Shown here piece by piece: positions 23,101-31,619 of a stretch of 64,000 nucleotides of DNA. The DNA comes from Ruegeria sp. YS9 (GTDB taxonomy: Bacteria > Pseudomonadota > Alphaproteobacteria > Rhodobacterales > Rhodobacteraceae), in contig NZ_CP102410.1 in NCBI RefSeq assembly GCF_024628725.1, positions 124,001 to 188,000 of the forward strand, written 5' to 3'. Both the position numbers and the translations under genes were made by a program. The notes beneath the pieces are model-generated. The model searched no databases, had not been told where the DNA came from, and saw nothing but the letters and a program-made list of their open reading frames with translations. How positions within the stretch are numbered: position 1 is the first letter of the stretch; every line of letters starts with the position of its first letter.

Positions 23101-25780
23101 GATGAATATGAACTCGCTTTCGGTGGCGCGTGCGGTTGGTGCTGCCATGCGGCAGCTTGCACTTCCCGTTGCTGGTAGCCCGGTTGATTTTTCAGACAGT
23201 TGTGCAGATGAACTGATCAACTATCTGTCACAGGTCTCTAAGAATGGCATTGATCCGTCGCGAACTCGGATCGGAGGTGTGCGTAAGTGGATCTCTGACT
23301 ACGCAATGACATGGCGCCTCAGCGCCCCGAGCCTATCCGTCAACCTTGGAGATTTCCCTGCCAAGGAAATCTTGCGTGTGCCCCGGCCTTTCACACCAGA
23401 CGCGGCCAAAGATCTCTTGAGCGCCATTCAAGCCCGCGTTGCAAAAGGTAAACGAGATCTTGTCGTTATCGAAGATAGGTCGAATCTTGGAGGCTTTATC
23501 CGTTCGGTCTGGAAAGAAGAGCTCTTTGACGGGATCACACTGATCGACGCAAACGGTCAGATCGACAGGCAAGATTGTATTGATCAGCTATGCAGGCAAG
23601 AAAAGCATGGCTTTCGACACTATCGTCTTGAGCCTGGGGGAGGCTTAAGTGAACCGCACTTCGGCCCGGCCAAAGATCTGCCATCGATGAAGCGCCCTGA
23701 TGGAACGACGCTGCTGGCGGTCGGTTGTGCCAAAGGTATTGGTCTTGACTGCGCGATGGCTATGGCTAAGTCGACAACCGAAATCGTATTTGTCGGCCGT
23801 AGTTCAAGAACCGATGCAGATGTCAAAAAGGCGCTTTCGCTTTGTGAGGAGCGCGGAATCGCCACATGTTATTTGCGAGCCGACATTACCGATCTGAGCG
23901 CGGTCGAGAAGATTTCTCGCCTACTCTCAAAAAGAGGAAAAGCGCCCACCGATCTGCTTTTTGCACCTGCGGTGAACCAGCCAGCGCGCTTTGAAACGCT
24001 CACCGACGAAACTTTAGAACTGACAATAGCGCCGAAATGGGTGGGTCTGGAAAATACCTTGTCTGTCTTTGGCGCGGACCTTTCGCGGGTCATCACTTTT
24101 GGCTCGATCATCGGTCGCATCGGTTTACAGGGTGAGGCTCACTATGCACTCGCCAACGCAATGCAGACAACCACGGCTGAGGCATTTGCGCAGGCTAACC
24201 ATGATTGCGCTGTCCTAAGCATCGAATGGACCGTCTGGAGTGGCGGTGGTATGGGCGAACGCTTGGGTGTGATCGATCAGCTTTCAAACCAAGGTGTCGA
24301 TGCCCTCAATTACGACGACGCATTGAACAGCTTTGAACAACATCTTGCGCGGGGGACGACAGGAACGATCTGCATCACCAGCCGGTTTGGCTTCGACACG
24401 TCGCTTTGCACGGGTCAAACCAAGTCCCAGCCAAGTCGTTTTCTGGAGCGTTCCTTGATCGATTTTCCAGGCGTGGAAGTGGTCTATGAAACGAGTTTGT
24501 TTCCGGGCCGGGACCTTTATCTGGATGGGCATAGGATAGATGGGACCATGGTGATGCCCGGTACTGCCGGAATAGAGGCAATGGGCCAAGCCGCTCAAGC
24601 GTTAACCGGAGATCGTCCAACCCAGGTATCCGATGTTGTTTTCCATCGGCCGTTACAACTTCTCGATCATGGTAGCTCTGTGAGGATCGCAGCCCTTCGT
24701 CAAGCAGGTCGAGTTTGCGAGACGGCAATTTTCGGCAGCGATGATGGTTTTCAGGAACCTTTCGCAACGGCGCGCTTCTTCTGCACGGGCGAACCTGCGA
24801 CTGATGCACAAAGACCAAGCCTTGCATCAATTCCCTCAAGTTCGGACAGATTCAAATTGGATCATCTATATGGTGGAGATCTTTTCTTCCACGAGGGTCG
24901 CTATACGATAGGCAAGCGCGCAAGACTGATTGGAAGCCGGATGTTGGAGGTCGAACTGTCACCTCAGGCATCCTCGAGCTTCGGGCCGCTGGAGCCAGAT
25001 GAGACCGCCTTTTGGCACATCGAAATGGCGGACGCGGCACTACACCTGCTGCAACTGGCCGTGCCGCAGTGGTGTGTGTTGCCAGTCTCCATCGGGGAGG
25101 CTCATGTCCACGGTGATTTGCGCAAGGCGCATCTGCTGAAGGCCATAGAGAACTGGTCTGGTCGAGGCGAATACTGTTTCGACAGTATGCTTTACGATGC
25201 TTCGGATCGCCTTCTCGCACATATTCGCAACGCACGTTTCCGACGGGTCGGTCCATTGAGATCCTCATCCGCGAGTGGTCTGTCCAACGATCTCGCGATG
25301 GCAGCGGTAGAGCGGGACGCGCGAGAAGCGCTACAGCTTGAGGACCTGCGTGTGGCCTTGGTCAATGACCCACGCCTTTCGCGCGCGGCTCGCCGCAACA
25401 AAGCACTCAACAAGATGAACTTACCTACAGAGATTATTCATGGCGCGAACGGTGCTCCGAAACTGCGTGCCGGGGGAGGTCATATCTCCATCTCACATAT
25501 TTCCGGGTCGACGCTCGCTGTCTGGTCTGGATCACGGATTGCCTGCGATCTCGAACCTTTTTCCCAAGCGCTAGCAAGCGGGGTCACTTTGGACGATTGG
25601 TTGCGGCTGGAATTGGCTGTGAAGCTCGGAAGAACGCGGGATGAAGTCATGACCAATGCGAGCGCCAACGTTGTCGCTTGGCTAGGAGACTGTGCCTGGA
25701 TTGACGGGCGGATCGGGATCGCGAGGCTCGCTAGCAAGAGTATGAGCCCCAAGATCAACAAGGAGGCAAATTATGCTTGA
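20192..25780 (+). CDS. pksE: Enediyne-type iterative polyketide synthase PksE (KS-AT-ACP-KR-DH-PPTase)
   Basis: A 1862-aa single-module iterative type I synthase with the architecture unique to PksE. KS: Cys213 (VDGACASS), His343 (EAHGTGT), His380 (KSNIGHTKAA). AT: Ser651 (LGHSLGE), after FPGQ. ACP: Ser975 in MNMNSLS. KR: NADPH site G1178-x3-G1182-x-G1184, Ser1305, Tyr1318 and Asn1322. DH: His1447 in HRIDGTMVMP. C-terminal phosphopantetheinyl transferase: HISISH at 1764-1769, D1786-x-E1788, and W1803-x3-E1807-x3-K1811, so it can load its own ACP. All key residues are present, so the enzyme should be active. Such synthases make a linear C15-C16 polyene that the thioesterase releases. It is some 60 residues shorter than typical actinomycete PksE. 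The 3' end overlaps the thioesterase gene by eight bases. Whether the final product is a true enediyne cannot be told from this window. Confidence 0.95.
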   Translation: MKPMQNTGVFVNALACEFPGAHSPQQFHDNLMGRRREFSAMPADRLDLGAYHPDRVGAADSITDVQVALIRDWKFETERFHVPKATFENTDLTHWLALDLAQRALCEIGGIDMLDRDQTAVVVANTLTGEFSRAALTRLRLPFLDEMLAQALDGVFGESEAIEARQRFADLVREAFPDPNEDMLAGGLANTIAGRIANYFDLRGGAYSVDGACASSLVALAHAVSLLKSGRSKHVIVGGVDLSLDPFELVGFSRNGALAEQRMRVFDRRAAGFWPGEGGAMMVLSADRGDRLPEIARVLGWGMSTDGAGGLTRPYADGQYLACSRALAASNIRPLDLCYVEAHGTGTAVGDPTEIQALSRIASDRKTALQIGSVKSNIGHTKAAAGFAGLTKAIMSLQRGVVPAHVGCVSPSAAFEEAEEKVSPALDPLLLSSRDANIIGVSSFGFGGINTHVLVAPVEDRKTRRSNTAPIAPAIDAEAELLLLSYPSREALVASLKDIEASVATITMARLGDACCHYSQPASAGSFRLGFAGSTGTELAAKAALARRWIEDGAPEALRPNWLVANLGTATTPARIGLLFPGQAAPVLAAKGSWSRAFPEAASLQKKSDVCKLAPDLRTDVAQPLITLSNLSGLAVLEAMGIRAKAALGHSLGELAALSACGALSKEEAMRLSFRRGKVMQNEAVPGGAMMTVAADTATTAALIDGTSAKIACENGVQETVVGGSPDALDAVSARATTIGTRTQRLKVSHAFHTPDMAFAQARFGAVLAGVVFRTPDKLRFYSSVSARDESKTLDAHTLLREQLTAPVRFHSALSEMARNIDLLIEVGPGEGMTRLAALSNIPCVALDYGSDSFASLHRVCAAVHVAGSDINMSRLFAGRDIRPFDAIEQQSHLTNPCGLRARESHVASKYSPPKKPREDDKAVIGQRLQQPGTPAGEQADIEAAVRCAFAEETGYAPNKIDLTARFQSQMNMNSLSVARAVGAAMRQLALPVAGSPVDFSDSCADELINYLSQVSKNGIDPSRTRIGGVRKWISDYAMTWRLSAPSLSVNLGDFPAKEILRVPRPFTPDAAKDLLSAIQARVAKGKRDLVVIEDRSNLGGFIRSVWKEELFDGITLIDANGQIDRQDCIDQLCRQEKHGFRHYRLEPGGGLSEPHFGPAKDLPSMKRPDGTTLLAVGCAKGIGLDCAMAMAKSTTEIVFVGRSSRTDADVKKALSLCEERGIATCYLRADITDLSAVEKISRLLSKRGKAPTDLLFAPAVNQPARFETLTDETLELTIAPKWVGLENTLSVFGADLSRVITFGSIIGRIGLQGEAHYALANAMQTTTAEAFAQANHDCAVLSIEWTVWSGGGMGERLGVIDQLSNQGVDALNYDDALNSFEQHLARGTTGTICITSRFGFDTSLCTGQTKSQPSRFLERSLIDFPGVEVVYETSLFPGRDLYLDGHRIDGTMVMPGTAGIEAMGQAAQALTGDRPTQVSDVVFHRPLQLLDHGSSVRIAALRQAGRVCETAIFGSDDGFQEPFATARFFCTGEPATDAQRPSLASIPSSSDRFKLDHLYGGDLFFHEGRYTIGKRARLIGSRMLEVELSPQASSSFGPLEPDETAFWHIEMADAALHLLQLAVPQWCVLPVSIGEAHVHGDLRKAHLLKAIENWSGRGEYCFDSMLYDASDRLLAHIRNARFRRVGPLRSSSASGLSNDLAMAAVERDAREALQLEDLRVALVNDPRLSRAARRNKALNKMNLPTEIIHGANGAPKLRAGGGHISISHISGSTLAVWSGSRIACDLEPFSQALASGVTLDDWLRLELAVKLGRTRDEVMTNASANVVAWLGDCAWIDGRIGIARLASKSMSPKINKEANYA

Positions 25781-26243
25781 TCGCTCTTTTCCGGAACAGA
25801 AGGCACCCACAAAGAAGCGTCAGTTCATTTGGCATCACTGCATAAGTTTCGAGGAAACAAACGTAATGGGTAATGTCTATTTTACTCGTCACCTTAGTTG
25901 GCAAGGTAAGTGCCGCGAGATGTTTCTCAAGGCCCATGCACCTGGCACTCTTGATGAACTTTCAGACGATTTGCGGCTTGTTACGCTGAGTGTGAACTGC
26001 AACTACTTCGACGAGCTCGTGGCATTTGACGACATCGCGCTGCAAATGAGCCTTGCACATCTCAATCAGCACCGCATCGGTTTGGATTTTGCCTATGTAC
26101 GCTCCGGCGACGACCCTCGTTCTGGAGAGAGATTTGCACAAGGATTTCAAGAGGTCGGCTGCATGCGCCTTGTTGCGCCAAGAAGACTCATGCCCTGTAG
26201 TCCGCCAAGCGAGCTCCAACAAGCTTTGAACGAATTCGCATGA
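25773..26243 (+). CDS. Enediyne-type hot-dog thioesterase (TEBC/E10 family)
   Basis: A 156-aa acyl-ACP thioesterase of the 4-hydroxybenzoyl-CoA (hot-dog) type, which hydrolyses the polyene from PksE. The family signature is clear: SFEETNVMGNVYFTRHL (residues 25-41) and WQGKCREMFL (43-52), containing the conserved Asn, Tyr and Arg positions of CalE7-type enzymes. The start codon lies inside the last codons of pksE (overlap 25773-25780), implying coupled translation. It completes the five-gene cassette. Its N-terminal 18 residues are extra and basic. Confidence 0.92.
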   Translation: MLDRSFPEQKAPTKKRQFIWHHCISFEETNVMGNVYFTRHLSWQGKCREMFLKAHAPGTLDELSDDLRLVTLSVNCNYFDELVAFDDIALQMSLAHLNQHRIGLDFAYVRSGDDPRSGERFAQGFQEVGCMRLVAPRRLMPCSPPSELQQALNEFA

Positions 26244-26334
26244 GATCCGTCAGAAACCGAAGTTTGAGCGAATGCTTCAGACGAAAGCACTTTTCGAGAA
26301 TTCAGAGGAAGTCTTGCCAAAGTAGGAGGAGACA

Positions 26335-27735
26335 ATGACTAAACCAATTATTTCAGGACCCTATCGTACGTTTAGGGCGCTAAATGACTATGAAAGTTAC
26401 GTTGAGTTTGAGGGATCAACCATAACAATTCCATTGCGAGCTCGCCGCTCGCCTAACGAAGAATGGATGTCTGATGAGATCAAGCTTCGCGCCTTCATGC
26501 GCCTAGAGGTTTACCCGCCCTATGTGAACAATCTGGGCACGCGAGAGTTTCAATTCACTATTCGGGACTGGGATCTCTATGGCAAAAGCCCGATGCTCAA
26601 CCAGCTCTTCTATGGAGACCCTCGCGGTCGACTTGTGACAGACAAGGAAACTGGCCTGTCTGATTATGTACCAGCTGCAATGACGTTTAGGGTTAGCCCG
26701 AACAATAGATTGAAAGTTGACCCAGACTCACCTCAGGAAGCCAGAGCACTCTTTGGTGACGATTCGGATATTGAACTACGCGACCTCAATAGCCACCATC
26801 TGCGCGTGTGGCATAGCGACCCCTCATCAGGCGAGCGTGCGCAGAAGTATAGCAATCCCCACAATAAGATTTATTGGGAAATTGTGTCAGCTGAGTCCTT
26901 GTCGAAGGAGGGGCTTTCAAACCTTCTTCCGGGCGGCTCAGAAGGAACCCTCTTCATTCTGTTTCACAAGAAGCATCCCAACATACCAGGCGATTCAGGA
27001 GAGTTTGATCTTAAGAACCCCGAAGATCGAGCAAGATACCTAGTCGCGTTCTCTGAATTCGAATCACAAGATGAGATCGAGGCACATGGCCGTAGCCTGA
27101 GTAGAACGCGCTCTCGGCTGTTAGGGCGGGGTCTGGGTTCGATGGTCACACAACTGAGAGGGAACTCGGTGATCTCCAGCTTTTCACGTTCAAAGCAGAG
27201 CTTAGACATACGGGTTCCAATAAATCCTGCGTTTACCGAAAAAGGAACTCTGCAAGAACGTGCAACCGAGCTGTTGAAAGAGTCCGACGCCGGGAAGATA
27301 CGTGGAGAGATACAATTTGCTAGTCCCTCTCGCAGTCTTGGGACCGCAGACAGAGCGCCATTGCCCGGCGAACCTTTCGATTCAGCAGACTTTCCAGCCA
27401 GAATCACTTATGCCATCAACTACGATATTTTCGTCAATGATCAAAAGTTCGTGGAAGATCAGGCAGGGATAGCGATCGCAGTTGGAGCCGAGGAGATCCC
27501 ACCGCGAGATGTGAAGGTTGCCTTTGAAAAACCGCAGGCGGGCCTAGTAGCAGACCGGTACCTCGAGTTTTCAGCAGGCTCATGTACTGGGATGATGGAA
27601 ATTACGAAAGAAGAGTTTGAGGAAGGGATGAATTTCTCGAGGTATTGGAGAAATGTCCCACTTGCGCCTGATGCTTTGGAACTTCGAAGCAATGGCGGAA
27701 TTTTCGAGGACTACAATCCCAAAAAAAACTACTGA
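26335..27735 (+). CDS. Unknown 466-aa protein downstream of the cassette
   Basis: I do not recognise this protein. It has no signal peptide or membrane helix and looks beta-rich in its first 150 residues (EFQFTIRDWDLYGKSPMLN) and again at 330-420 (ARITYAINYDIFVNDQKFV), with a charged middle part rich in Arg and Ser (RSLSRTRSRLLGRGLG at about 250). A very strong ribosome binding site, AGGAGGAGA, precedes the ATG by three bases. It lies 91 bases after the thioesterase on the same strand and overlaps the frame of the next gene, so it is probably part of the same transcription unit. Base composition is lower in GC than pksE. Pathway enzyme, self-resistance protein or a passenger are all possible. 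Confidence 0.7.
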   Translation: MTKPIISGPYRTFRALNDYESYVEFEGSTITIPLRARRSPNEEWMSDEIKLRAFMRLEVYPPYVNNLGTREFQFTIRDWDLYGKSPMLNQLFYGDPRGRLVTDKETGLSDYVPAAMTFRVSPNNRLKVDPDSPQEARALFGDDSDIELRDLNSHHLRVWHSDPSSGERAQKYSNPHNKIYWEIVSAESLSKEGLSNLLPGGSEGTLFILFHKKHPNIPGDSGEFDLKNPEDRARYLVAFSEFESQDEIEAHGRSLSRTRSRLLGRGLGSMVTQLRGNSVISSFSRSKQSLDIRVPINPAFTEKGTLQERATELLKESDAGKIRGEIQFASPSRSLGTADRAPLPGEPFDSADFPARITYAINYDIFVNDQKFVEDQAGIAIAVGAEEIPPRDVKVAFEKPQAGLVADRYLEFSAGSCTGMMEITKEEFEEGMNFSRYWRNVPLAPDALELRSNGGIFEDYNPKKNY

Positions 27736-29074
27736 AGCTGAGTTAGAGAACGCCCCATTGCGTAGCATGAAGCAAGCCATAAGAAAATCGTATGGCTGCC
27801 TTAGGGTAGCCATTCGTGCGGCATGGGTTCTCTCCTTCTTGTTGGCTGCCGTGTTTGCGGTGGCGATTATTCAAGTACTTGCAAAGTTGTTCGCAGGCAA
27901 AACGCGTTATCACGAGCTTAGTGGGCTCGTAATATCTCGTACCTGTGACTTTCTTGGTCCAACATTCATCAAGATCGGACAATCGATATCGTACAGGGAA
28001 GATATCTTCCCACAGGAATTCCTATCTCCATTCAAGCGGCTTTGCGACCAAGTTCGTCCAGAGTCATTCCGCAAGGCAGAGCAAACAATTATCGACTCCC
28101 TTGGCGTGACTAAGTACGAGTCCGTCTTTCAAGAGATTTCTCATGTTCCGGTCGGGGCGGGAAGCGTTGCGACGGTCTTTTCAGCCAAGGGATCTGATGG
28201 GAGAATGCTTGCGGTCAAAGTGATAAAAAGACACGCGGAAGAAAACATACGATGTGATCTAACAGTTGCTTCGTTTTTCATGAAGCTAGTTTCCTTTCAC
28301 CCTTACTTTAAGACAGTGCCTGTTGCTGAATGTACGAGTTTCGTGTTCCGATCGATCTTAGATCAGGTGGACCTGAGAATTGAACATAAGAGGTTGGCTG
28401 CACTTGCAAATGATCATCGAGTGACCCGAAACATCGAAATCCCTAGGGTTTGGAGTGACCTTGTCTCGAAATCTGTCCTAGTTATGGAATTTGTGCAGTT
28501 TGCTCGACCCATCAATCACAATGACATTGGGCTTTCCTGTTATCGAGATGCGGCGGATAGGCTCCTTAGATCAATCTATGCCATGATCTTTGAAACGGGC
28601 TTGGTTCACTGTGATTTTCATCCCGGAAACATTCTCATAACGCCCAGCTGTAAGACCTATCTATTGGATGCTGGCCTAATGTCCGAACTGACTCCAAAGG
28701 AGCGCGAGCTTTTCACGGATTTTTTCCTTGGTCTAGCCTTTGGTGAAACTGATCGCATCGCAGACAGTATTTTGCGATCCAGCGTCGTTTCAACCGAAGG
28801 CCTCGATAGAGTTCATTTCCATGAGGAAATTAGGGGGTTTGTCAAGCGGCATAGCAAAAAGTTGGCGGGAGAATTTTCAGTTGCAAGAGTTGTTCTCGAC
28901 GTCTTTGCTTTGCAAAAGAAGTTCGGTCTCAACTCTGGAACCAATTTTGTGTCGTGCATTTGGGCGCTTGCAATGTTTGAAGGTTTGGTTCGTCATAGAG
29001 TTCCGGATTTAGACTTCCAGGAGATATCTAAGGACTTTCTTGCAGTGTCGATTATCCGGGCTATCCGGGCTTGA
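27692..29074 (+). CDS. UbiB/ADCK (ABC1) family atypical kinase
   Basis: A protein of about 460 aa of the UbiB/AarF/COQ8 group. A hydrophobic N-terminal segment (WVLSFLLAAVFAVAIIQVLA) is followed by the family's KxGQ motif (FIKIGQS), a divergent glycine/alanine loop (PVGAGSVATVF), the lysine in LAVKVIK, the catalytic loop GLVHCDFHPGNILI and a metal site LLDAGL. UbiB proteins support ubiquinone biosynthesis; some enable extraction or handling of lipids. Their presence right after an enediyne-type cassette is unusual. The start is unclear: ATG 27692 overlaps the previous gene by 44 bases, ATG 27767 would not. It is A/T-richer than its right-hand neighbours. Confidence 0.82.
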   Translation: MAEFSRTTIPKKTTEAELENAPLRSMKQAIRKSYGCLRVAIRAAWVLSFLLAAVFAVAIIQVLAKLFAGKTRYHELSGLVISRTCDFLGPTFIKIGQSISYREDIFPQEFLSPFKRLCDQVRPESFRKAEQTIIDSLGVTKYESVFQEISHVPVGAGSVATVFSAKGSDGRMLAVKVIKRHAEENIRCDLTVASFFMKLVSFHPYFKTVPVAECTSFVFRSILDQVDLRIEHKRLAALANDHRVTRNIEIPRVWSDLVSKSVLVMEFVQFARPINHNDIGLSCYRDAADRLLRSIYAMIFETGLVHCDFHPGNILITPSCKTYLLDAGLMSELTPKERELFTDFFLGLAFGETDRIADSILRSSVVSTEGLDRVHFHEEIRGFVKRHSKKLAGEFSVARVVLDVFALQKKFGLNSGTNFVSCIWALAMFEGLVRHRVPDLDFQEISKDFLAVSIIRAIRA

Positions 29075-29963
29075 ACTGTTCCTAAACATCGCTGTCTTCT
29101 TGATGGAGGCATAACATAAGACAGATTCCGCAGCGGTGGTCGCCCCAAAACCGACAAATGCTTTATGGCAGCAATGTCCGCGCCTTGCCTGTTGGCTCGC
29201 CATGCGGCGAATGGTCAGTTTGGCTTCCGACGAAAGTTGAGCGGCTGAACGGCCGGTTAAGGGAATCTGCTGCGGCGCCGCGTACACGATGCTGCGCATG
29301 CACGGCATTCCTGCGTCAGCAGCGTGCGAAATCCTCAAGGTCCGGAGAGTCCCGCGCAGCTGGCTTTTAGGAATGTTTCGTCGAACGGCGGCTCGCCGGA
29401 TTATTGATAAGGCGCTTCTATTCAGATTGTCGGTTCGGTCTCAAGAGCAACGGAGTGGGGACTTGCATTTTAAGGGGTGCGACGAGGCAATCGGTCGCTC
29501 CATAAAGAGAAGGTAGTTCATTACGAAATTTTTGGTCAGTTTACCGTGCCGCTGTGATATGAGTGCTCTGAAATAAAAGGGTTTTTCAAGTGCGGATAGG
29601 TAATGTCAGATGGAGCGCCACACTTGTTGAAGCACCAAGCAATTGAGACCCAAATCAACTTTTTTTTCGCCCAAAGACAAGGTCTTTGTCGCCCAAGTAT
29701 CAAAATCCCCTTGTTATAATAGGGGCGGGAAAGCGTCTCATTTTCTTAACAGACGCTTTCTCAGTCAGTATCAATAGTACGAAGGTATTGACGTGCGTCC
29801 GGTAATAGGGCTGTTTCATCCTATGACGACATCGCAGCATATCTTTCTCATACGGTTTCTCTGATCTGCCCCTGTTAGGGCAGACCGTTGGCTGCTTCTC
29901 AATTCTACTCTTCTTCGCACGTTGTCGGTCGGTTTTTCTCACTGGATAGATGAGGGAACTGCT
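29075..29963. other. Long gap, degenerate sequence with hairpins
   Basis: Nearly 900 bases without a gene I can support. Short frames on both strands (29009-29338 minus, 29158-29370 plus, 29700-29942 minus) show no family resemblance. The left part is GC-rich, the right part A/T-rich with T runs at 29659-29668. Hairpins sit at 29692-29760. The stretch probably marks the decayed right border of the island. Confidence 0.4.
29729..29760 (+). terminator. Strong hairpin, possible terminator
   Basis: GAAAGCGTCT at 29729-29738 pairs perfectly with AGACGCTTTC at 29751-29760 across a 12-base loop (10-bp stem). A second, smaller inverted repeat (CCCCT...AGGGG) lies just upstream at 29707-29725. There is no clear U tract after the stem, so terminator function is uncertain. 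Confidence 0.4.
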
Positions 29964-30149
29964 ATGAAGACCATCAAACTCCTACTCGCCACTGATTCCA
30001 ATTTTGAAAAAGGTGCTCTTACGCATCGGTTCACTGAATACTTGAAGAAATTGCGCAAAACGCGGCTGGCCAGAGAATTCATCGGAGACGATGAGCATTC
30101 GGTCGATCTGTGTGACGTCAGCGCCCACCGGACAAATTTAGGGGTTTGA
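29964..30149 (+). CDS. Short unknown gene interrupted by the IS3-family element
   Basis: ATG 29964 opens a short frame (MKTIKLLLATDSNFEKGALT...) that crosses the left end of the IS at 30117 and stops inside it at 30147. If the IS and one copy of its 3-bp duplication are removed, the frame ends at a TGA at about 31621, giving a product of about 53 residues. Basic and helical; no family recognised. Confidence 0.35.
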   Translation: MKTIKLLLATDSNFEKGALTHRFTEYLKKLRKTRLAREFIGDDEHSVDLCDVSAHRTNLGV

Positions 30150-30193
30150 GCAACGGAGGATTTCTGGTTCATCGAAGCCATTATGGAGCGAAG

Positions 30194-30568
30194 ATGAACA
30201 AGATACCCGGAACATCGAAGGATGCCGCTGACAAGCTGGTCAGAGGTATCAAGCGCAAGACGCGCAAGCCCTACTCGGCCGAAGAGAAGATCAGGATCGT
30301 CCTGGCGGGGCTGCGGGGCGAAGAGAGTATCGCTGCGCTGTGCCGCCGCGAGGGGATCGCCGAGAGCCTGTATTATTCCTGGTCAAAGGAATTTTTCGAA
30401 GCTGGGAAGAACCGCTTGGCGGGTGACACGGCGCGACAAGCGACATCCCCTGAAGTCAAAGAACTGCGGTCGGAATCTGCGGCCCTGAAGGAAGTGGTCG
30501 CGGAACTGACGCTGGAAAACCGTCTGCTCAAAAAAAGCATGATCGGGGATGGGGAGTTCGAAGAATGA
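30194..30568 (+). CDS. IS3-family transposase OrfA
   Basis: A 124-aa protein with a helix-turn-helix of the transposase_8 type (PYSAEEKIRIVLAGLRGEES, then IAALCRREGIAESLYYSW) and a C-terminal leucine-zipper-like helix (ELRSESAALKEVVAELTLEN). It overlaps orfB by four bases (ATGA at 30565-30568). It binds the IS ends together with OrfB. Confidence 0.85.
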   Translation: MNKIPGTSKDAADKLVRGIKRKTRKPYSAEEKIRIVLAGLRGEESIAALCRREGIAESLYYSWSKEFFEAGKNRLAGDTARQATSPEVKELRSESAALKEVVAELTLENRLLKKSMIGDGEFEE

Positions 30569-31545
30569 GATACCCAGCCTCTGAGAAGCTTGAGATTATT
30601 CGCACGGTCGAGGCCTCGCATCTGCCGATACGGCAAACACTGAAGATGCTCGGTATTCCCAGCAGTACCTACTACGACTGGTATGCCCGCTGGAGCGACG
30701 GTGGCATCGATGCGCTCGCTGACAGGTCTCCCCGGCCAAGGTCGGTGTGGAACCGTATCCCGGACCAGGTCCGCAACGATGTTGTCGACTTTGCCCTGGA
30801 GCACGAGGACCTGACACCCCGGGAACTGGCGGTCAAATACACCGATGAGAAGCGCTACTTTGTCTCAGAATCATCAGTCTATCGCATTCTCAGCGCCGAG
30901 GATCTTATCACGGCACCGGCCCATGTTGTGATCTGCGCGGCCGATGAGTTCCGGGACAAGACAACCAGACCGAACGAGCTCTGGCAGACGGACTTCACCT
31001 ATCTCAAGGTTATTGGCTGGGGCTGGTTCCATCTCAGCACCGTCCTTGACGATTTCAGCCGATACATCATCGCTTGGAAGCTTTGCACCACGATGAAGAC
31101 CAAGGATGTCACCGACACGCTGGACCTGGCACTGGACGCATCAGGGTGCAATCAGGCCATGGTCGTGCACAAGCCACGGCTGCTCAGCGACAACGGCTCG
31201 TCCTATGTGGCGGCCGATCTCGCCGACTATCTTGAGGGTAAGGGCATGGATCACGTTCGTGGTGCCCCGCATCACCCCCAAACCCAGGGCAAGATCGAAA
31301 GGTGGCATCAGACCATGAAGAACAGGGTTCTCCTGGAAAACCACTTCCTGCCCGGCGATCTGGAACGCCAAATCGGCGCGTTTGTCGATCACTATAACAA
31401 CCACCGTTATCACGAAAGCTTGGACAACCTGACCCCCGCCGACGTCTATCTCGGTCGAGGCGCAAAGATCCTGAAAATGCGAGAGGAAATCAAGAAACAG
31501 ACAATCAGAAAACGCCGGTTGCAGCACCAAGCCGCTGCCGCATAA
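30565..31545 (+). CDS. IS3-family transposase OrfB (rve integrase core)
   Basis: A 326-aa DDE transposase with its own ATG overlapping the end of orfA. Catalytic residues are visible: Asp in LWQTDFTYLKV, Asp in LLSDNGSSYV, Glu in QTQGKIERWHQTMKN. An N-terminal helix-turn-helix region (IRQTLKMLGIPSSTYYDWY) precedes the core. The reading frame is intact, so the element may be mobile. Confidence 0.9.
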   Translation: MRYPASEKLEIIRTVEASHLPIRQTLKMLGIPSSTYYDWYARWSDGGIDALADRSPRPRSVWNRIPDQVRNDVVDFALEHEDLTPRELAVKYTDEKRYFVSESSVYRILSAEDLITAPAHVVICAADEFRDKTTRPNELWQTDFTYLKVIGWGWFHLSTVLDDFSRYIIAWKLCTTMKTKDVTDTLDLALDASGCNQAMVVHKPRLLSDNGSSYVAADLADYLEGKGMDHVRGAPHHPQTQGKIERWHQTMKNRVLLENHFLPGDLERQIGAFVDHYNNHRYHESLDNLTPADVYLGRGAKILKMREEIKKQTIRKRRLQHQAAAA

Positions 31546-31619
31546 ACTCAAAAAGAAATCGAACCAGAGCCTTCGTTACGATACAGCCTCAGCTCTCCGA
31601 AAAACTCTGACGACGGACA

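Larger units (their letters stand above)
30117..31611 (+). mobile_element. IS3-family insertion sequence with GAC target duplication
   Basis: The left end begins GTCAGCG at 30117 and the right end finishes CTGAC at 31611; the inverted copies share GTCAGxG, then CGGA further in. GAC flanks both sides (30114-30116 and 31612-31614), a 3-bp target duplication as made by many IS3-family elements. It contains two overlapping genes, orfA and orfB. The match of the ends is imperfect, so the boundaries are my best reading. Confidence 0.6.
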
